The notes under the pieces are model-generated. The model saw only the letters and a list, made by a program, of their open reading frames with translations, searched no databases and had not been told where the DNA came from. From positions 310,001 to 374,000 of the forward strand of contig NZ_PYWA01000001.1 in the NCBI RefSeq assembly GCF_003056335.1: a stretch of DNA of 64,000 nucleotides, given 5' to 3'. Source of the DNA: Paracoccus indicus. GTDB taxonomy: Bacteria; Pseudomonadota; Alphaproteobacteria; Rhodobacterales; Rhodobacteraceae. The position numbers and the translations under genes are program-made. Positions 59,069 through 64,000 of the stretch are shown one piece after another. Numbering within the stretch: position 1 is the stretch's first letter; every line of letters begins with the position of its first letter.

Positions 59069-62000
59069 TGCATGTCGTCTTCCGCGAACGCCACGGGCTG
59101 GACCAGTCCGACGCCCCCTATGACCCCGGCCAGTCGCCGGCGGATCTGGTGGCGCTGTCCTTTTCGGACAGCGATCTTGGCGCCTTCGCGGCGGGCTGGC
59201 ATCGCGCGGCAGGGGGGCTGCCGTCCCTGCGGCTGTGCAACCTTGTGGCGCTGCGCCATCCGGTCTCGGTCGATACCTATCTGGACCAGACGCTGTCGGG
59301 CGCCAAGGGCATCCTGATCCGCCTGATCGGGGGCGAGGCCTATTGGCCCTATGGTCTGGCATCCGTGCAGGACATGGCGCGGCGGCGGGGTATCGCGCTG
59401 GCCGTGCTGCCTGCGGACGGGCGGGACGATGCGCGGCTGGATCAGGTGTCCACCGTGCCGGCATCGGTGCTGCGCGTGCTGCGCCGTCATTGCGATCAGG
59501 GCGGGGCGGTGGCGGCACAGGCGGCGCTGGCGCAGATGGCGATTGCCGCAGGGCTGAACGCGGCCCCCGTGACGGGGCGGAAGACGCTGCCGCAGATGGG
59601 GCTCTATGATCCCGAGAATGGCGTGATCGAGACGCCTCCGTTCGGCCCCTTGGCACTGGTCACCTTCTATCGCAGCTGGTTGGCCGCGGCCGATACCGCC
59701 GCCATCGACGCGTTGATCCATGCCCTGCGCGCGCGTGGCTTTGCCGCTTGCGGCGCTTTCGCCCCTTCGCTGAAGGCGCCGGGCTTCAACGAATGGCTGC
59801 GCGGCAGCCTGCCCGAGGCCCCTGCCGTCATCGTCAACGCCACGGGCTTTTCGTACGGCCAGAATGGCGCCTTCGATGACTTCGACAGCCCCGTCTTTCA
59901 GGTCGCCCTGTCCACCAACCGCCGCCGCGAATGGCGCAACGCCGAACGCGGGCTGTCGCCGTCCGACCTTGCCATGAACGTTGTCCTGCCCGAGGTGGAC
60001 GGGCGCATCCTTGCGGGCGTCATCAGCTTCAAATCCCCCGCCAAGCGCGACCCGGACCTGCAGTATTCCCGCTTTGCCCACCGCCCCGACGCGGCGCTGG
60101 TCGAGGCCGCCGTCGACCGCATCGCCGCCTGGCACCGCCTTGGCGCGACGCCTGCCGCCGACCGCCAATTGGTGCTGATCCTGTCCACCTATCCGGGCCG
60201 CGACTGGCAGATGGCCCATGCGGTGGGGCTGGATGCGCTGGCCTCGGCGCAGCAGATGGCGAAGCTGCTGGCCGATCACGGCCATGACGTCCCCGCCGTT
60301 CAGGGCGACCTGTCCCGCGACCGGATCACATGGCCGCTGGAGGAATACCGTACTGCTCTGACCACCCTGCCCCCAACCCTGCGCGACGATCTGCATGCCG
60401 CATGGGGCGCACCCGAAACTGACCCCGACATGCGGGACGGTGCCTTCCATTTCGCCGCCATCCGCGCGGGCAAGCTGCTGATGGCGCTGCAACCCGAACG
60501 CAGCCATCGCGCCAACCGCGACGATGATTATCACGACCTGACCCGCGTGCCGCGCCACGCCTATGTCGCCTTCTACCTGTGGCTGCGATCCCAAGGGCTG
60601 CATGCGATGATCCACATGGGGGCGCATGGCACGCTGGAATGGCTGCCGGGCAAATCGGTGGCGCTGTCGGGCGACTGCTGGCCTCAGGCGCTGACGGGGG
60701 CGCTGCCGGTGATCTATCCCTTCATCGTCAACGACCCTGGCGAGGCCGCGCAGGCCAAGCGCCGCATCGGGGCCGTGACGCTTGGGCATCTGCCGCCGCC
60801 CATGCTGGCCGCCACCCTGCCCGACGCCATGGCGGGGCTGGAACGGCTGCTGGACGAATATTCCACCGCCGACGGGCTGGACCCCGCGCGCCGCGACCGG
60901 CTGGTGGCCGACATCCGCGACACCTCCCGCGCGCTTGGGGTGGACCGCGACCTGGGCATCCCGCCCGATGCGTCCGAGGCCGAGGCGATCACCCGCATCG
61001 ACCGCTTCGTCTGCGACATCAAGGAAAGCCAATACGGCCAGGGTCTGCATATCTTCGGCCAAGGCGAATGCGGGGCGCAGGAACGCGCGGGCCTGCTGGA
61101 CGCGCTGTCGGGACGTCATGTCGCGCCGGGACCGTCGGGATCGCCCGCGCGGGGGCGGCGGGACGTGCTGCCTACGGGGCGCAACCTGTTCGCAACCGAT
61201 CCTCGCGCGGTGCCGAGCCGCGCCGCCCACGCCCAAGGCGTCAAGCTGGCCGAGGAATTGCTGCGCCGCCACCTGCAGGATCACGGCGATTGGCCGCGCG
61301 GCCTGGTCGTCGATCTGTGGGGCAGCGCCACGATGCGCACCGCGGGCGAGGAGTTTGCCATGGCCCTGCATCTGGCGGGGCTGAAGCCTGTCTGGGATGA
61401 CGGCTCGGGCCGGGTGTCGGGCGTGGAGATCGTGCCGCTGGCCCTGCTGGACCGCCCGCGCATCGACGTGACGCTGCGGGTGTCCGGCCTGTTCCGCGAT
61501 GTCTTTCCCGTGCTGGCGCAGCTGTTCGAGACCGGCGCGCAGGCGCTGGCCGACCGTGACGAGGCGCCCGAGATGAACCCCTATGCCACCCGCATGGCCC
61601 GCGTCTTTGGCCCCGAACCGGGGCGATACGGGCTGGGCATGGGCACCGCCCCCGACACCTTCACCGATGCCGCGCGGCAGGCCGCGGGCGAGGCGTGGAT
61701 CGCGGCCTCCAGCTGGACCATCGGTCAGGATGGCGCGGTCACGCAGGACCGCAGCGGCATCGAGGCCCGCCTGCAGACCGCCGACAGCTTTGTCCATGCG
61801 CAGGACCTGCCCGAAAGCGACCTGCTGCTGGCCGCCGATTACGCCGCACATGAAGCAGGCTTTGCCGCCGCCATGGCCCGTATCGGTGCGGATGCGCCCG
61901 CGCTCTATCATCTTGACGCCACGCAGCCCGACCGCCCCCGCGCCCGCACCCTGACCGAGGAGATCGCCCGCACCGTCCGCGCCCGCGCCACCGATCCGCG

Positions 62001-62286
62001 TTGGGCCGATGCCATGACCGCCCATGGCTTTCGTGGAGCCGCCGAGATCGCCGCCACGCTGGACCACATGGCGGCCTTCGCCCATCTGGCGGATGCGGTG
62101 CCGCCGCATCTCTTCGACCTCTATCACGACGCCACCTTGGGGCGCGATGACATCACCGCCTTCATGCAGGACGCCAATCCCGCCGCATTGGCCGCCCTGC
62201 GCGACCTGTTCCGGCGGTTGCATGATGCGGGACTGTGGGCGACGCGCAGAAACTCGATCGCTGCCGATCTGGGTGCGGGCGCATGA
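59068..62286 (+). CDS. cobN: aerobic cobaltochelatase subunit CobN
   Basis: CobN (1072 aa), the large subunit of the ATP-dependent enzyme inserting cobalt into hydrogenobyrinate a,c-diamide; it works with CobS and CobT, not in the window. VNATGFSYGQNGAFDDFDSPVFQ, LSTYPGRDWQMAHAVGLDAL, MIHMGAHGTLEWLPGKSVALSGDCWPQ and LFGPEPGRYGLGMG-like FGPEPGRYGLGM are conserved CobN/BchH blocks. It is somewhat shorter than the ~1250 aa enzyme of Pseudomonas denitrificans. TGATG junction with cobW, ATGA overlap with the next gene. Confidence 0.95.
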   Translation: MHVVFRERHGLDQSDAPYDPGQSPADLVALSFSDSDLGAFAAGWHRAAGGLPSLRLCNLVALRHPVSVDTYLDQTLSGAKGILIRLIGGEAYWPYGLASVQDMARRRGIALAVLPADGRDDARLDQVSTVPASVLRVLRRHCDQGGAVAAQAALAQMAIAAGLNAAPVTGRKTLPQMGLYDPENGVIETPPFGPLALVTFYRSWLAAADTAAIDALIHALRARGFAACGAFAPSLKAPGFNEWLRGSLPEAPAVIVNATGFSYGQNGAFDDFDSPVFQVALSTNRRREWRNAERGLSPSDLAMNVVLPEVDGRILAGVISFKSPAKRDPDLQYSRFAHRPDAALVEAAVDRIAAWHRLGATPAADRQLVLILSTYPGRDWQMAHAVGLDALASAQQMAKLLADHGHDVPAVQGDLSRDRITWPLEEYRTALTTLPPTLRDDLHAAWGAPETDPDMRDGAFHFAAIRAGKLLMALQPERSHRANRDDDYHDLTRVPRHAYVAFYLWLRSQGLHAMIHMGAHGTLEWLPGKSVALSGDCWPQALTGALPVIYPFIVNDPGEAAQAKRRIGAVTLGHLPPPMLAATLPDAMAGLERLLDEYSTADGLDPARRDRLVADIRDTSRALGVDRDLGIPPDASEAEAITRIDRFVCDIKESQYGQGLHIFGQGECGAQERAGLLDALSGRHVAPGPSGSPARGRRDVLPTGRNLFATDPRAVPSRAAHAQGVKLAEELLRRHLQDHGDWPRGLVVDLWGSATMRTAGEEFAMALHLAGLKPVWDDGSGRVSGVEIVPLALLDRPRIDVTLRVSGLFRDVFPVLAQLFETGAQALADRDEAPEMNPYATRMARVFGPEPGRYGLGMGTAPDTFTDAARQAAGEAWIAASSWTIGQDGAVTQDRSGIEARLQTADSFVHAQDLPESDLLLAADYAAHEAGFAAAMARIGADAPALYHLDATQPDRPRARTLTEEIARTVRARATDPRWADAMTAHGFRGAAEIAATLDHMAAFAHLADAVPPHLFDLYHDATLGRDDITAFMQDANPAALAALRDLFRRLHDAGLWATRRNSIAADLGAGA

Positions 62287-63386
62287 TCGGCGTGAAGGGC
62301 TGGTGCCCCGGCGCGCTGCGCCCCATGCAATCGGGCGATGGCCTGGTCGTGCGCATCAAGCCACGGGGCGCCATGCTGAGCCGCGAACAGGCCGCGGGCA
62401 TCGCCGATGCCGCCGAAACCCACGGCAACGGGCTGATCGACCTGACCGGACGCGGCAACCTGCAACTGCGGGGCGTCACACCCGCAACCCATGCGCCCCT
62501 GATCGCCGATCTGCGTGCGCTGGACCTGATCGATCCCGACATCGTCACCGAGACGCGGCGCAACATCATCGTCACCCCCTTCGGCGGCGATGCCACCGAT
62601 GCGCTGGTGCGCGATCTGGAAGCCGCGCTGGCCGCCAGCGCCCTGCCCCTGCCCGCCAAGTTCGGCTTTGCCGTCGATACCGGCTCTGTGCCGGTGCTGA
62701 CGCACGACCCGGCCGACATCCGCATCGAATGTTCCGGGCAAGGCCTGATCCTGCGCGCGGACGGGATGGCAAAGGGGACGGCTTTCGGCACCCCAAGCGA
62801 TGCGGTGGGACTGGCGCAATGGTTTTTGGAACAAGGCGGCGCCCCCGACGGGCGCGGCCGCATGGCAGCGCTGATCGCAGGCGGCATCACGCCCCGCGCC
62901 GACCTGGCGCCGAATGATCCGGCCCCTCGTGCGCAGCCTGCATCCCTGAGCCAAGGCGTGCTGGTCGGTTTCGAATTCGGACAGGTCCCCCCCGGCACGC
63001 TGCGCCGCCTTGGCAGGCTGGGGCCCTTGCGCCTGACGCCTTGGCGGATGCTGCTGGTGCAGGGCGCGCGCCATCTGCCGCCGATGCCCGGGCTGATCCT
63101 TGATGCCGGGGACCCGCGCCTTCGGGTGCGTGCCTGCACAGGCGCACCGGGTTGCACCCAATCCCATGCCGCCACCCGCCCGCTGGCCCGCGACCTGAGC
63201 CCCCTGATGGCCCCGGACGCCGTGCTGCACGTCTCGGGTTGTGCCAAGGGTTGCGGCTGGCCGCGTGCCGCCGACATCACCCTGACGGCCACGCCGTGGG
63301 GCTTCGACCTGATCCGCTATGGCTGCGCACATGATGCGCCCGCCCTGCGCGGGCTTCACCCCGACCAATTGCCGAAGGTGCTTTGA
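62283..63386 (+). CDS. cobG: precorrin-3B synthase CobG
   Basis: CobG (367 aa) uses oxygen to make precorrin-3B in the aerobic pathway. It has the sulfite/nitrite-reductase-like fold: KGWCPGALRPMQSGDGLVVRIKP (near residue 5), LIDLTGRGNLQLRGV, and the siroheme/4Fe-4S Cys pairs RACTGAPGCTQSH and HVSGCAKGCGWPRAADI. The ATG overlaps cobN by ATGA. The upstream frame is just cobN overlap. Confidence 0.93.
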   Translation: MIGVKGWCPGALRPMQSGDGLVVRIKPRGAMLSREQAAGIADAAETHGNGLIDLTGRGNLQLRGVTPATHAPLIADLRALDLIDPDIVTETRRNIIVTPFGGDATDALVRDLEAALAASALPLPAKFGFAVDTGSVPVLTHDPADIRIECSGQGLILRADGMAKGTAFGTPSDAVGLAQWFLEQGGAPDGRGRMAALIAGGITPRADLAPNDPAPRAQPASLSQGVLVGFEFGQVPPGTLRRLGRLGPLRLTPWRMLLVQGARHLPPMPGLILDAGDPRLRVRACTGAPGCTQSHAATRPLARDLSPLMAPDAVLHVSGCAKGCGWPRAADITLTATPWGFDLIRYGCAHDAPALRGLHPDQLPKVL

Positions 63387-64000
63387 TGCCGCATGTCTAC
63401 GAAAAGGACGGGGCCGCGATCTATCGCCAGTCCTTTGCCACCATCCGGTCCGAGGCCGACCTGGCACGCTTCGACGCCGATGAGGAACCCGTCGTCACCC
63501 GCATGATCCACGCCGCGGGCCTGGTCGGGCTGGAAGCCCATGTCCGCTTCACCCCCGGCATGGCGACCATCGCCCGCGCCGCCTTGGCACAAGGCGCGCC
63601 GATCCTGTGCGACGCCCGCATGGTCAGCGAGGGCGTCACCCGCGCCCGTCTGCCTGCCGACAATCCGGTCATCTGTACCCTGAACGACCCCCGCGTGTCC
63701 GACATGGCCCGCGACATGGGCAACACCCGCAGCGCCGCCGCGCTGGAACTGTGGCGCCCCCACCTGGAGGGTGCGCTGGTCGCCATCGGCAATGCGCCGA
63801 CCGCGCTGTTCCACCTGCTGAACATGCTGGAGGACCCCGAGTGCCCCCGCCCCGCTGCCATCGTCGGCTGCCCCGTGGGCTTCGTCGGCGCGGCGGAATC
63901 CAAGGATGCGCTGATGGCCGCCCCGCCCGTGCCCTCGGTCATCGTCAAGGGCCGTCTTGGCGGGTCGGCCATCACCGTCGCCGCGATCAACGCGCTGGCC
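63386..64000 (+). CDS. cobH: precorrin-8X methylmutase CobH, C-terminus cut by window edge
   Basis: CobH (205 codons visible) moves the C11 methyl of precorrin-8X to C12, giving hydrogenobyrinate. FATIRSEADLARFDADEEPVVTRMIHAAG, the substrate block ARMVSEGVTRARLPADN, IGNAPTALFHLLNMLE and VGCPVGFVGAAESKDALM are the CbiC/CobH signatures. The active-site His is in RMIHAAG (residue ~42). It shares a TGATG junction with cobG and is cut within its last few residues by the window edge, so only the end is missing. Confidence 0.94.
   Translation, partial: MPHVYEKDGAAIYRQSFATIRSEADLARFDADEEPVVTRMIHAAGLVGLEAHVRFTPGMATIARAALAQGAPILCDARMVSEGVTRARLPADNPVICTLNDPRVSDMARDMGNTRSAAALELWRPHLEGALVAIGNAPTALFHLLNMLEDPECPRPAAIVGCPVGFVGAAESKDALMAAPPVPSVIVKGRLGGSAITVAAINALA

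Noticed and set aside
56681..59656. A 991-codon open frame on the minus strand
   Set aside because: Only its last ~209 codons match a family (CobO). The rest is antisense to the riboswitch, DUF1636, cobW and early cobN, and is low-complexity Arg/Pro/Ala-rich, as expected from high GC content.
58951..62223. A 1090-codon open frame on the minus strand opposite cobN
   Set aside because: It is the antisense shadow of cobN; the product is Gln/His/Arg/Gly-rich with no domain, and cobN itself is clearly coding.
1..64000. CRISPR arrays, insertion sequences, prophage, toxin-antitoxin or classical defence genes
   Set aside because: I found no repeat-spacer array, transposase, integrase, phage structural gene or known defence motif. 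Gene order and composition look like a stable core-type chromosome region.
1..64000. tRNA or rRNA genes
   Set aside because: No cloverleaf-like or rRNA-like stretch was recognised in the intergenic regions, which are mostly too short.

Overview
The window is a 64 kb, very GC-rich, densely packed chromosome segment. The gene content and order point to an alphaproteobacterium of the Rhodobacteraceae, probably Paracoccus or a close relative: mobA beside a mob-linked protein, an aerobic cobalamin operon with cobN-cobG-cobH, TRAP transporters, a DUF2090-fused IolC and a GlgB/C/A/X/P cluster. The genus is an inference. Nothing here looks mobile: I saw no insertion sequence, phage gene, CRISPR array, tRNA or rRNA.

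Layout. 1-984 (minus): mobA and a partial mob-linked gene. 1142-3515: ExbB, two ExbD proteins and TonB. 3525-7087 (minus): a FatB/YclQ-type siderophore ABC importer, followed by a DUF2218 gene and a lone ImuA-like gene. 8269-10211: an amino-sugar kinase with nagA. 10208-21644 (minus): one long inositol operon, read as iolG, isomerase, ABC importer, second dehydrogenase, iolC, iolD, iolE, iolB. A divergent LacI repressor and twin palindromic operators sit at its head. 22834-24658: a YgiC/YgiB-like pair. 24655-29268: a gluconate regulator, gluconokinase and TRAP transporter with palindromic operators. 29438-33115: an OsmF/YehZYXW-type osmoprotectant importer. 33112-44371 (minus): a glycogen operon, glgB-glgC-glgA-glgX-amylosucrase-glgP. 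44491-46092: a divergent alpha-glucosidase. 46126-51464: a quinone/catechol resistance island. 51641-54205: DUF924, a long asparaginase and aroQ. 54496-56586 (minus): otsB-otsA. 56681-57310 (minus): cobO. 57363-64000: a cobalamin riboswitch and the start of a cobalamin operon, DUF1636-cobW-cobN-cobG-cobH, which runs off the edge.

How the genes work together. The TonB/ExbB/ExbD set would energise an outer-membrane receptor (not in the window) feeding the adjacent siderophore importer. The inositol operon carries import, oxidation, dehydration, ring opening, isomerisation and phosphorylation. It lacks a separate iolJ aldolase and iolA. The gluconate locus couples import to phosphorylation. The glycogen operon couples synthesis to breakdown and adds sucrose-derived glucan synthesis. 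Trehalose and betaine-type uptake provide osmoprotection.

Most interesting points. The second ExbD has Asn in place of the protonatable Asp. The quinone island combines homologues of Bacillus mhqO/mhqD and catD/catE but has LysR regulators. An SD-sequestering hairpin lies below the B12 riboswitch. The asparaginase has a possible bulb-lectin-like tail. The glycogen operon contains an amylosucrase.
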